This document shows positions 6,301 through 13,358 of a DNA stretch of 15,942 nucleotides, piece by piece; the stretch's first letter is position 1, and every line of letters starts with the position of its first letter. The DNA comes from Allosphingosinicella sp. (GTDB taxonomy: Bacteria > Pseudomonadota > Alphaproteobacteria > Sphingomonadales > Sphingomonadaceae): the NCBI GenBank assembly GCA_030146745.1, contig JASLBD010000248.1, positions 1-15,942 of the forward strand, written 5' to 3'. The notes beneath the pieces were generated by a model that was not told the origin of the DNA, ran no database searches, and was given only the letters and a program-made list of their open reading frames with translations. The translations under genes and the position numbers were made by a program.

Positions 6301-7140
6301 TCAGGCCTTCAGTTTCCACCCCGTGCGCAGCATGACGTAGGTCACGATGCCCAGAGCGACATTGATGCCCAGCAGCAGCAGCGCCCCGACCAGGATCGGC
6401 GAATCGGCGTCTCCGAGGAAGCCGTAGCGGAAGCCCGAAATGACGTAGAAGAAGGGATTGGCGTGGCTGACCGCTCGGAAGACCGGGGCGAGGCTGTCGA
6501 TCGAGTAGAAGGTGCCCGACAGCAAGGAGAGCGGCGCCACCACGAAATTGGTGACCGCGGCGGCATGGTCGAACTTCTCGGCCCAGATCGAAGTGATGAG
6601 GCCGAAGAAGGCCAGCATCATGCTTCCCATCAGCCCGAACCAGAGCACCGCCCAATAGTGTACCGGAGCGACATGGACTCCGGGCCAGAGCTGCATGGCC
6701 AGGAACACCGCGAAGCCGACCAGGGCGGCGCGGGTGACGGCGGCCCCGATCAGCGCGGCGATCAGCTCGGTGGTCGACAGCGGGGGCATCAGATAGTCGA
6801 CGATATTGCCCTGGATCTTGCCGACCAGCAGCGAGAAGCTCGAATTCGCGAAGGCGTTCTGAACCATCCCCATGACGATGAGGCCGGGCGCGAGGAAATC
6901 GGCGAAGTGGAAGCTCGACGCTCCGAGCTGGACCATCCGGTCGCTTCGCCCCAATGCCACGCTGAAGATGACGAGGAAGAGCAATGTGGTCAGCGCCGGA
7001 CCCCAGATCGTCTGCAGCTGGACCTTGAAGAAACGCCTCACCTCCTTCACATAGAGGGTCCTGAGGCCGCCCCAGTTCACGTTCCGGATCACCGGGACGC
7101 CCGGAGCGGCCCGCATCCAATTCGAAGGCTGGTCGTTCAC
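6301..7140 (-). CDS. ABC-2 type transporter permease
   Basis: An inner-membrane protein of 279 residues with about six hydrophobic spans and the ABC-2 membrane domain pattern: an N-terminal TLYVKEVRRFFKV amphipathic segment, then alternating helices, and a C-terminal LLSGTFYSIDSLAP...NPFFYVISGFRYG motif typical of drug- or polysaccharide-export permeases. Substrate unknown. I use the GTG at 7140, which has a promoter-like pair directly upstream; the ATG at 7116 is the alternative and would give 271 residues. Neither has a Shine-Dalgarno sequence. The frame stays open to 7812 only as antisense of gcrA. No ATP-binding subunit gene lies beside it, so its partner must be encoded elsewhere. Confidence 0.88.
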   Translation of the reverse strand: MNDQPSNWMRAAPGVPVIRNVNWGGLRTLYVKEVRRFFKVQLQTIWGPALTTLLFLVIFSVALGRSDRMVQLGASSFHFADFLAPGLIVMGMVQNAFANSSFSLLVGKIQGNIVDYLMPPLSTTELIAALIGAAVTRAALVGFAVFLAMQLWPGVHVAPVHYWAVLWFGLMGSMMLAFFGLITSIWAEKFDHAAAVTNFVVAPLSLLSGTFYSIDSLAPVFRAVSHANPFFYVISGFRYGFLGDADSPILVGALLLLGINVALGIVTYVMLRTGWKLKA

Positions 7141-7147
7141 CGCGCCG

Positions 7148-7176
7148 TCGCTAGAGGCAGACGCCGTGAGCCGCAA
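7148..7176 (-). promoter_or_regulatory. Candidate ABC permease promoter (leaderless geometry)
   Basis: On the minus strand TTGCGG (7176-7171), a 17-base spacer, TAGCGA (7153-7148) and then 7 bases lead to the GTG at 7140. The -35 hexamer, spacer and start-codon distance are identical to those before queC. The -10 match to the standard consensus is weak. Confidence 0.35.
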
Positions 7177-7215
7177 GCATAGAGCCGCACGCATTTGAAG
7201 GAAGGCGCCGCAACA

Positions 7216-7899
7216 ATGTCCTGGACCGACGAACGGATCGACCGGCTGAAGGAGCTCTGGACCCAGGGCATGACGGCGAGCCAGATCGCCGACGAGCTCG
7301 GCGGAGTCTCCCGCAACGCGGTGATCGGCAAGGCCCATCGCCTCGGCCTCCAGTCGCGCCCGTCGCCGGTGAAGCCGAACGAGGGCGGTCCGGTCGAGGC
7401 GGCTCCGTCGCCGTTCGAACCCGAGGCCCCGGCCGAAGTCGAGGCCGAGGCCGAGGCCGAGCCGGAAAAGATCGAGGCGGAAGCCCCGAAAGCCGTAGTC
7501 GAAGCGGAAGCGCAGCCGGCCGCGGCTCCGCCCGAGCCCGCGGCGGCCCCCGCACCGCCGCCCCCGCAGATCCGCTCGATCGGCCCGGGCGGCTTCGTCC
7601 GCCAGGCGCCGGGCGAGCAGCAGTCGCCTATCCCGCCGGCGCCGCCGCGCCGCCTCGTCCCGGCCAAGCCCAGCCCCGAGATCGCCGACAAGACCAGCCT
7701 TCTCGATCTCAACGAGAAGATCTGCAAATGGCCGATCGGCCATCCCGGCGAACCCGATTTCCACTTCTGCGGCGCCCAGGCCAATCCCGGCTTTCCTTAT
7801 TGCGTCGAGCATTGCGGGGTTGCCTATCAGGCGCAGATCCCGCGCCGCGACCGCCGTCCGCCGCCGCCCCTTCCCTTCGGCGGCCCCCGCATCCGCTGA
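7216..7899 (+). CDS. gcrA: Cell-cycle regulator GcrA
   Basis: An alphaproteobacterial transcription factor of 227 residues. The family binds DNA methylated at GANTC sites by CcrM and contacts the housekeeping sigma factor to tune cell-cycle promoters. The N-terminal helix-turn-helix (1-47) is typical: MSWTDERIDRLKELW, SQIADELGGVSRNAVIGKAHRLGL. The C-terminal sigma-contact region (about 163-205) has the hallmark CKWPIG, DFHFCG and PYCVEHCGVAYQ segments with C170, C185, C196, H199 and C200. Between them lies a linker of roughly 110 residues rich in Ala, Pro and Glu, making the protein longer than the roughly 170-residue Caulobacter form. The ATG at 7216 follows AAGGAAGG and matches the family start. 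It diverges from the ABC permease gene. Confidence 0.95.
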   Translation: MSWTDERIDRLKELWTQGMTASQIADELGGVSRNAVIGKAHRLGLQSRPSPVKPNEGGPVEAAPSPFEPEAPAEVEAEAEAEPEKIEAEAPKAVVEAEAQPAAAPPEPAAAPAPPPPQIRSIGPGGFVRQAPGEQQSPIPPAPPRRLVPAKPSPEIADKTSLLDLNEKICKWPIGHPGEPDFHFCGAQANPGFPYCVEHCGVAYQAQIPRRDRRPPPPLPFGGPRIR

Positions 7900-7906
7900 G
7901 CGCCGG

Positions 7907-7949
7907 GATGGCGCCGTTCCTGGTCTGAAACGACGAGGACGGCGCCATC
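7907..7949. terminator. Inverted repeat between convergent genes
   Basis: GATGGCGCCGT (7907-7917) pairs perfectly with ACGGCGCCATC (7939-7949) around a 21-base loop. It lies between the ends of gcrA (7899) and the methyltransferase gene (7963), so it could end transcription from both sides. There is no T run. Confidence 0.45.
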
Positions 7950-7962
7950 GCGTTCGAGCTGC

Positions 7963-9069
7963 TCATGGAGAAAGGCGCCCTGAATTGGATACGGGCGCGA
8001 CGGCCGCAGGCCGCGCTTCGAGCACCATGTTGAACGGCCCTTCGGTAGCTCGCCGCACCCGACCGAAACCGGCTGCCGTGAGCAATTCGGTCAGCTTCGC
8101 CTCGCCCGCCTGAGCGCCGAGCGCCTCGCCGACTTCCTGCGCCAGCGAGGTCGGGACGCAGATCATCGTCGACGCATTGTAGTAGAGCCGGCTCACGGGG
8201 TTGCCGATGTTGGCGGAAGGATCGTCGCCGGCGATAGGCTCTACGATCATCCAGGCGCCGTCGTCCTTCAGCAGGGAGCGGACGTGCCGCGCGCAGCCGC
8301 GGGGATCGCCCATGTCGTGGAGGCAATCGAACATGGTGACGAGATCGAACCCACGCTCGTCTATCTCCTTGGCGGCGACCGCCTCGAAGCGGACCCGGCC
8401 GCCGAGCCCGTGGGCCGCGGCATGGGCATCTGCCTGCTCGATGGAAGGGGCGTGGAAGTCGTAGCCGACGAAGCGGCTGTCGGGGAAAGCCTTGGCCATG
8501 AGGAGGGTGGAGAATCCCACGCCGCAACCGATGTCCGCGACCTTTGCGCCCGACTGAAGGCGGGGCAGCATATTGTCCAGCGCCGGCAGCCAGGATTGGA
8601 CGATGCCGTTGACGTAGCCGGGACGGAAGAAGGCTCCGACGGCGCAGAACAGGCAGCCGGAGGAGTCCCCCCAGCTCACCCCTTCGCCGGTCCTGAAACC
8701 GGCCTCCACCTTCGTCTCCCCTTCCACCATCGCCGCCGCGAGGTCGAAGGCGCCGGCGAGGTAAAGCGGGCTGTCCTCGAGGGCGAACACCATCGCCTGC
8801 TCCGGCGACAGGCTGAAGCGCTCTCCCGCCGGCTCGAAAGTCAGATAGCCGTTCGCCGCCTGCGCCAGCGCCCATTCCTTCACGTAGCGCTCCGCAAGAC
8901 CGAGGCGCGCGGCGAGGTCGCCTGCGGTTGCCGCACCGTCGGCATGGAGCGACCGGAACAGGCCTAGCCGGTAACCGATCCGGACGGTCGGGACGCTGAA
9001 GGCGCCGCCGAGGTCGCCGAGCATCTTGCCGACCAGCGCGTTCAGGACTTCGGGATTAACTTCGGCCAT
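7963..9069 (-). CDS. SAM-dependent methyltransferase with N-terminal winged-helix domain
   Basis: The protein has 368 residues. Residues about 25-90 look like the winged-helix domain found at the front of small-molecule and Rv2258c-type methyltransferases (IGYRLGLFRSL, LAARLGLAERYVKEWA). The class I methyltransferase core follows: motif I VADIGCGVG at 177-185, an acidic end of strand 2 at VGYDFHAPS, and FDLVTMFDCLHDMGDP at 241-256. The winged helix in this family usually serves dimerisation or substrate capping and not DNA binding. I start at the ATG at 9069, which follows AGGAG; an upstream start at 9117 would add 16 residues. A 7-bp stem (9081-9087 with 9094-9100) partly overlaps that ribosome-binding site. 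Substrate unknown. It diverges from the AraC-hydrolase gene, a possible regulator. Confidence 0.88.
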   Translation of the reverse strand: MAEVNPEVLNALVGKMLGDLGGAFSVPTVRIGYRLGLFRSLHADGAATAGDLAARLGLAERYVKEWALAQAANGYLTFEPAGERFSLSPEQAMVFALEDSPLYLAGAFDLAAAMVEGETKVEAGFRTGEGVSWGDSSGCLFCAVGAFFRPGYVNGIVQSWLPALDNMLPRLQSGAKVADIGCGVGFSTLLMAKAFPDSRFVGYDFHAPSIEQADAHAAAHGLGGRVRFEAVAAKEIDERGFDLVTMFDCLHDMGDPRGCARHVRSLLKDDGAWMIVEPIAGDDPSANIGNPVSRLYYNASTMICVPTSLAQEVGEALGAQAGEAKLTELLTAAGFGRVRRATEGPFNMVLEARPAAVAPVSNSGRLSP

Positions 9070-9148
9070 CGCTTCATCTCCTGCCTGGCTGAGCAGGCAG
9101 CGTTGAGCGGGAAACATGACTTCGCCAATGACCGGTCCGCCGAAAAAA

Positions 9149-9178
9149 TTGATCGAAACTCCGGCAATCTGATAGCTT
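9149..9178 (+). promoter_or_regulatory. Candidate promoter of the AraC-hydrolase gene
   Basis: TTGATC (9149-9154), an 18-base spacer and TAGCTT (9173-9178) lie 28 bases ahead of the ATG at 9207, inside the 137-base divergent intergenic region. GCTCC (9180-9184) can pair with GGAGC (9193-9197), which contains the ribosome-binding site. Confidence 0.3.
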
Positions 9179-9206
9179 CGCTCCAGCTACTCGGAGCTGA
9201 CCGCGG

Positions 9207-10460
9207 ATGGATGTGCGCGACCAGAACACCGGCATCGGCCATGCGGGCCCTATCCCGCTGGACGATCCTCCGGCGCAATCGGACGACCCCGCCGTGGCCC
9301 GCGCTCTCAAGCTGATTCACGCGCGATCTGCGGAAAAGCTCGACATCGCGATTCTCGCCCGGGAGGCCGGCGTCTCCCGAAGCGTGCTGGCGGAGCGGTT
9401 CGGCAAGGCGATGGGGCAGCCGCCGATGCATTATTGCGGCCGCTGGCGGCTTCGCCTGGCCGCGATCATGCTTCGCGATTTCGACCGGAAGGTCGGCGAT
9501 GTGGCCTTCGAGGTCGGGTTCGGCAGCGAGGAGGCGTTCAGCCGGGCGTTCAAACGTCTTTACGGAGAGCCGCCGGCGGCCTGGCGACGGCAGGTCCGCT
9601 CGGCCGTGCCGGCCGCGGCGTTGCCGCCGCAGCAGGTGCGCTATTGCACGGCGCGCGACGGCACCCGGCTCGCCTGGTCGTCGGTCGGCACCGGCTTTCC
9701 GCTGGTGAAGACCGCGAACTGGCTGAACCACCTCGAGTTCGATTGGGAGAGCCCCGTCTGGCGGCACTGGCTCCGGGAGCTGACGCGCAGGAATTGCCTG
9801 ATCCGCTACGACGAGCGGGGGAACGGCCTCTCCGACTGGAACCCGCCGGAGCTTACGTTCGAAAGCTTCATCGAAGATCTGGAAGCGGTGGTGGACGCGG
9901 CGGGGCTGGACCGGTTCGACCTCCTGGGGATCTCGCAGGGCGCCCCGGTCGCGATCGCCTATTCGCTCCGCCATCCGGGCCGGGTCCGGCGGATGGTGCT
10001 GCTCGGGGGATATTCGCGCGGATGGGCCTTGCGGCTGCGGGGCGAAGACCTCGCACGGCGGGAAGCGATGATGACTCTCACGCAAACCGGGTGGGGGAGC
10101 GACAGTCCGGCCTACCGGCAGATGTTTACCAGCCTCTACATCCCCGGCGGCACGCCGGAGCAGCTCGGGTGGTGGAACGAGCTCCAGAAGATCACGACCA
10201 CTCCCGCTAACGCGGTCCGGCTCCAGCGGGTTCTGGCGACCATCGACGTGGCGGACCTGCTTCGGCGCGTGACGGTGCCCACCATGGTCGCGCACGCCAG
10301 GAACGATCACGTGATCGGCTTCGAAGCGAGCAAGGAGCTCGCCGCCGGAATCCCGAATACGCACTTCCTGGAGCTCGACAGCGCCAATCACGTCCTGCTT
10401 GAACACGAACCGGCCTGGCAGCATTTCCTGGTTGAAATGCGGAGATTTTTGCGCCGCTGA
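9207..10460 (+). CDS. AraC-type DNA-binding domain fused to an alpha/beta hydrolase
   Basis: The protein has 417 residues and two clear domains. Residues about 30-128 form a complete AraC/XylS double helix-turn-helix (IAILAREAGVSRSVLAERF, then VGDVAFEVGFGSEEAFSRAFKRLYG). Its wording matches AraC proteins that normally carry an N-terminal cupin; no cupin is present. Residues about 143-417 are an alpha/beta hydrolase with nucleophile S243 in GISQG, acid D367 and H395, so the triad is intact. This hydrolase type (NWLNHLEFDWESP, RYDERGNGLSDW) is one I know as the partner of winged-helix, LuxR or adenylate cyclase domains, where it may sense a ligand. The ATG at 9207 follows GGAG. It is likely a cytoplasmic regulator, possibly of the divergent methyltransferase gene. 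Confidence 0.9.
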   Translation: MDVRDQNTGIGHAGPIPLDDPPAQSDDPAVARALKLIHARSAEKLDIAILAREAGVSRSVLAERFGKAMGQPPMHYCGRWRLRLAAIMLRDFDRKVGDVAFEVGFGSEEAFSRAFKRLYGEPPAAWRRQVRSAVPAAALPPQQVRYCTARDGTRLAWSSVGTGFPLVKTANWLNHLEFDWESPVWRHWLRELTRRNCLIRYDERGNGLSDWNPPELTFESFIEDLEAVVDAAGLDRFDLLGISQGAPVAIAYSLRHPGRVRRMVLLGGYSRGWALRLRGEDLARREAMMTLTQTGWGSDSPAYRQMFTSLYIPGGTPEQLGWWNELQKITTTPANAVRLQRVLATIDVADLLRRVTVPTMVAHARNDHVIGFEASKELAAGIPNTHFLELDSANHVLLEHEPAWQHFLVEMRRFLRR

Positions 10461-10511
10461 CGACCCCCGGATTCGTCAGGATCAACAACCTGGATTAGGG
10501 AGATTGCGGGG

Positions 10512-10535
10512 AACGGCGGCCGCCGCCCGGCCGTT
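10512..10535 (+). terminator. GC-rich hairpin after the AraC-hydrolase gene
   Basis: AACGGC (10512-10517) pairs with GCCGTT (10530-10535) around a GC-rich loop that contains part of the palindrome CGGCGGCCGCCG. It follows the stop at 10460 by about 50 bases and is trailed by TGATACC, so it is at best a weak intrinsic terminator. Confidence 0.35.
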
Positions 10536-10574
10536 TGATACCTGTCCGTAACCAACACGATCTATCCAGGTTAA

Positions 10575-10745
10575 ATGTCTCAGGAAGAACAGGAATATTT
10601 CGAACGCCGGGCCGAGGCGGAGCTTGAGCTCGCCCAGGCCGCGGCGCATCGCCGGGCCGTCCAGGCCCATTACGAGCTGGCCGCCGCCTATCTCGACCGG
10701 ATCCACGGCGACGAGCCCCGGGCCACGGGCGGACTCTTCGCCTGA
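10575..10745 (+). CDS. 56-residue acidic helical protein
   Basis: An open frame from ATG (10575) to TGA (10743-10745) encodes MSQEEQEYFERRAEAELELA followed by QAAAHRRAVQAHYELAAAYLDRIHG and a short flexible end. The composition (Glu/Ala/Arg-rich helix, Tyr-Leu-Asp-Arg end) is that of a real small cytoplasmic protein; I recall similar short conserved proteins in sphingomonads. It lies 23 bases ahead of the erythromycin-esterase-family gene on the same strand and probably heads that operon. The ribosome-binding site is weak (AGG eight bases upstream). Function unknown. Confidence 0.7.
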   Translation: MSQEEQEYFERRAEAELELAQAAAHRRAVQAHYELAAAYLDRIHGDEPRATGGLFA

Positions 10746-10768
10746 TCGGCCGCGGGCGAGGCTTCGTC

Positions 10769-12130
10769 ATGGCACTCCTGCCGAAGCTTCTCCTCGCCGC
10801 TACGATCCTCCCGCTCGGCGCCCTCGCGCTCCAGCGAAGCCCCCCGGACTCCGGCCGCGCGCCCCCGCCCGTCCAGTCGATCGCCGCGCTGAGGGAGTCG
10901 GCGCGGCCGATCACGGGCGCCGGGACGGATTATTCCGACATCATCGCCGCGGCGGCCGGGGCGCGCCGGATCCTGCTCGGCGAATCCACCCACGGCACCC
11001 ACGAATATTATCGCGAGCGGGGCCGGCTGACCGAGCGGCTGATCCGCGATCACGGCGTGAACGCCGTCGCGATCGAGGGCGACTGGTCGGCGACCTGGCG
11101 CGTAAACCTCTACGTGCGCGGGCTCGGATCGGACCGGAGCGCCGCGCAGGCCCTGCGCGGATTCACCAATTTTCCCACCTGGATGTGGCCGAACGCCGAA
11201 TTCAGGGAATTCATCGAGCGGCTTCGCGCCCTCAACCTGCAACGGCCCGCGGAGCAGCGCGTCGGCCTCTACGGAATGGACGTCTACGACTTGTTCGACT
11301 CCGCCGAGGCGGTCCAGGCCTGGCTGAAGGGAGCGGCGCCGGAAGCGGGCCGTCGGGCCGCGCGGCATTATCGCTGCTTCGCCCGCTACGGGCGCGACCG
11401 CTGGGCCTATGGCACCGCCACGCGCGATCCCCGCAGGACGTGCCGGGCCCAGGCCCGGGCGGTGCTCGCCGACGTGCGGCGCCTGCCGAGGCCGGCCGAC
11501 CCTGTCGCCGCCGAGGCGCGCTTCGCCGCGCTTCGGAGCGCCGCCTCGGTCGCGGCGGCGGAGGAATATTTCCGCACCGCCTCGGTCGGCTCGCTCGCCT
11601 GGAACGTCCGCGACCGCCACATGGCCGACAATGTCGACGAGATCGCCGACCATGTCCAGGCCATGCCCGGGCGCCCCGACAAGGTCGTCATGTGGAGCCA
11701 CAACACCCATTCGGGAGACGCCAGGGCGACCTTCGCCGCCGACCGGGGCGAGCTCAACCTGGGCCAGCTGATGCGCCAGCGGCACGGCCCGGCGGCGTTC
11801 CTGATCGGTTTCTTCAGCCATTCGGGAACCGTCTTCGCGGCGCCGGAATGGGACGCGCGGGGCCGCCGCTTCGACATGCGCCCGGCGCTGGGCGGAAGCT
11901 ATTCCGCGCTCTTCCACGAAGCCGGCGTGCCCGCCTTCTCCCTGCTCATCCGCGGCAATCCGGCCGTCTCTCGGCTCCTGGCCGGCCCGATGCTCGAACG
12001 GGCGATCGGAGTCGTCTACCTTCCCGGCAGCGAGCGCACCGCCCATTATTTCGACGCGCGCCTGGCCGAGCAGTTCGACGCGGCGGTCTATTTCGACCGA
12101 ACCACCGCCGTCACCCCGCTCGGCCGATGA
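10769..12130 (+). CDS. Exported erythromycin-esterase family protein
   Basis: The protein has 453 residues. An N-terminal signal peptide is likely (K6, hydrophobic 7-20, cleavage near GALA). The erythromycin esterase domain (EreA/EreB, PF05139) follows, with its active-site signature GESTHGTHEY at 71-80 (E72, H75, H78) and the second histidine pair H311 and H314 in WSHNTHSGD; AIEGDW and NVRDRHMADN are also family segments. EreA/B enzymes hydrolyse the macrolide lactone, but most members of this family have unknown substrates, so macrolide resistance is not implied. GAGG lies seven bases before the ATG. The gene overlaps the downstream pcm gene by four bases (ATGA), indicating coupled translation. 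Confidence 0.9.
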   Translation: MALLPKLLLAATILPLGALALQRSPPDSGRAPPPVQSIAALRESARPITGAGTDYSDIIAAAAGARRILLGESTHGTHEYYRERGRLTERLIRDHGVNAVAIEGDWSATWRVNLYVRGLGSDRSAAQALRGFTNFPTWMWPNAEFREFIERLRALNLQRPAEQRVGLYGMDVYDLFDSAEAVQAWLKGAAPEAGRRAARHYRCFARYGRDRWAYGTATRDPRRTCRAQARAVLADVRRLPRPADPVAAEARFAALRSAASVAAAEEYFRTASVGSLAWNVRDRHMADNVDEIADHVQAMPGRPDKVVMWSHNTHSGDARATFAADRGELNLGQLMRQRHGPAAFLIGFFSHSGTVFAAPEWDARGRRFDMRPALGGSYSALFHEAGVPAFSLLIRGNPAVSRLLAGPMLERAIGVVYLPGSERTAHYFDARLAEQFDAAVYFDRTTAVTPLGR

Positions 12131-12843
12131 CCGGCAAGCGCCTGCTCCTCGCGCTGCCGCTCCTCCTCCCGGCCGCGCCGGCCCAGGACCGCTCCGCCGA
12201 GCGGGAGCTGATGGTTCTGACCGTCGCCAACATGGCGGAAGCCGCAGGCCTCGAATCGCGCCGGATCGATCCGGCGGTGCTCCGGGCGATGCGCGAGGTG
12301 CCGCGCCACCTTTTCGTCCCCGACGAGGCGAGCCGCTTCGCCTATGAGAACCGGCCGCTGCCGATCGGCCATGAGCAGACCATCTCCCAGCCCTATATCG
12401 TCGCCTTGATGACCGATCTGCTCAAGCCCCGGCCCGGGGACAATGTGCTCGAGGTCGGCACCGGCTCAGGCTACCAGGCGGCGATCCTGTCGCGGCTCGC
12501 GGCCCAGGTCCACTCGATCGAGATCGTCGAGCCGCTCGCGACCCGGGCGAGAGCGCGTCTGGGGGCGCTCGGCTATGCCAATGTCGAGGTGCGCACCGGC
12601 GACGGCTATGCCGGCTGGCCGGAGCGGGCGCCGTTCGACCGGATCATCGTCACCGCCGGCGCCGACCACGTCCCCGGGCCGCTGCTCGGCCAGCTCCGGG
12701 CGGGCGGGCGGATGGTGATTCCGCTCGGCGGCAAGCCCGACACGCTGGAGCTCACCGTCGTCGAGAAGGACTCGAAAGGGCGGATCAGGAAGCGCGCCCT
12801 CCTCCCCGTCCGCTTCGTCCCCCTCACCCGCCTGCCGCGCTAG
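12127..12843 (+). CDS. pcm: Protein-L-isoaspartate O-methyltransferase, possibly exported
   Basis: The protein has 238 residues. The family repairs isoaspartyl residues in aged proteins by methylation with SAM. Landmarks are VLRAMREVPRHLFVP (51-65), the substrate loop TISQPYIVALMTDLL (85-99), SAM motif I VLEVGTGSGYQ (107-117), and DRIIVTAGA and GGRMVIPLG toward the C-terminus. The first 20 residues (K4, R5, then a Leu/Pro/Ala hydrophobic run and an APA|Q site) look like a signal peptide, odd for a SAM-using enzyme. The start at 12127 overlaps the upstream stop as ATGA. An internal ATG at 12211 would drop the signal-like segment but would also cut conserved N-terminal residues. Confidence 0.92.
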   Translation: MTGKRLLLALPLLLPAAPAQDRSAERELMVLTVANMAEAAGLESRRIDPAVLRAMREVPRHLFVPDEASRFAYENRPLPIGHEQTISQPYIVALMTDLLKPRPGDNVLEVGTGSGYQAAILSRLAAQVHSIEIVEPLATRARARLGALGYANVEVRTGDGYAGWPERAPFDRIIVTAGADHVPGPLLGQLRAGGRMVIPLGGKPDTLELTVVEKDSKGRIRKRALLPVRFVPLTRLPR

Positions 12844-12972
12844 CGAAGGGCTTGGCGACCGGCGGGCCATCGGGATGTAGCGGGCGAGGTCCGGTGAAAG
12901 TCGGCGTGGCCGTCGAAGGCGGTCCCGTCCGGAATGGCGCCTCCCGGTCCCCGCATATAGGCTTCTTAACTT

Positions 12973-13002
12973 TTCAAGCGCTTATGGGCCGGCACCTAAA
13001 TT
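12973..13002 (+). promoter_or_regulatory. Candidate promoter of the small membrane protein gene
   Basis: TTCAAG (12973-12978), an 18-base spacer and TAAATT (12997-13002) lie 15 bases ahead of the ATG at 13018. The -10 is a fair match and the -35 is weak. The rest of the 174-base gap after pcm shows nothing I can name. Confidence 0.3.
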
Positions 13003-13017
13003 ACCAGGACAAGTCCA

Positions 13018-13323
13018 ATGACCGACTCGACATCAAGCCTCCTGGCCATCCTCTTCGGCCTCGGCGTCTTCGCGATCATCGTGGCGATCGGCTGGCGCAG
13101 CGTCCAGCACCGCCGGATCCTTCGCCTGCAGGACGCGAACGGCCACGAGACGATCATCGTCGCGAGCGAAGACGACGACGTCAGCAGCATCGCCACCACC
13201 GCCACCGCCACTACCGAAACGGTGCAGCAGGCGCCGGCGGCCGGGTTCGGCCGTAACGTCGCGAGGAGCGAAACGGCGGCCGACGTCCGGACCGGGCCTT
13301 CCGAACGCGACCGCCTGAGCTGA
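13018..13323 (+). CDS. Small single-span membrane protein
   Basis: The protein has 101 residues. One hydrophobic segment at about 8-26 (LLAILFGLGVFAIIVAIGW) is followed at once by basic residues (RSVQHRR), which suggests an N-out, C-in orientation. The cytoplasmic tail contains an acidic patch (EDDD), a Thr/Ala-rich stretch (about 59-67) and a polar end. No catalytic motif or named family is visible. AGGA lies about 12 bases before the ATG. Its 3' end converges on the broken TauE/SafE gene with a long hairpin between them. Confidence 0.7.
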   Translation: MTDSTSSLLAILFGLGVFAIIVAIGWRSVQHRRILRLQDANGHETIIVASEDDDVSSIATTATATTETVQQAPAAGFGRNVARSETAADVRTGPSERDRLS

Positions 13324-13325
13324 GC

Positions 13326-13358
13326 GGGCGGGGCTCGGCCTCGGCCGGGGCCCCGCCC
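13326..13358. terminator. Bidirectional hairpin between convergent genes
   Basis: GGGCGGGGC (13326-13334) pairs perfectly with GCCCCGCCC (13350-13358). A further CGGCC/GGCCG stem (13336-13340 with 13343-13347) can form inside the loop. It fills the gap between the stops at 13323 and 13358 and would serve either strand. There is no T run. Confidence 0.55.

Noticed and set aside
7141..7812. N-terminal extension of the ABC permease to a 503-residue protein
   Set aside because: The extension is antisense to gcrA and shows Gly/Leu/Arg-rich shadow sequence; permease homology begins after about 7116.
10688..12046. A 452-residue minus-strand open frame over the esterase gene
   Set aside because: Antisense shadow of the erythromycin-esterase-family gene; no motifs and no plausible start region.
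10624..12126. Long N-terminal extension of pcm giving a 739-residue protein
   Set aside because: The extra part is an off-frame reading of the esterase gene with Arg/Pro-rich composition; the real pcm start is at the ATGA overlap.
10769..12130. Macrolide resistance determinant
   Set aside because: The family signature is clear, but most chromosomal members have no shown activity on erythromycin, and there is no resistance context such as an integron or transposon.
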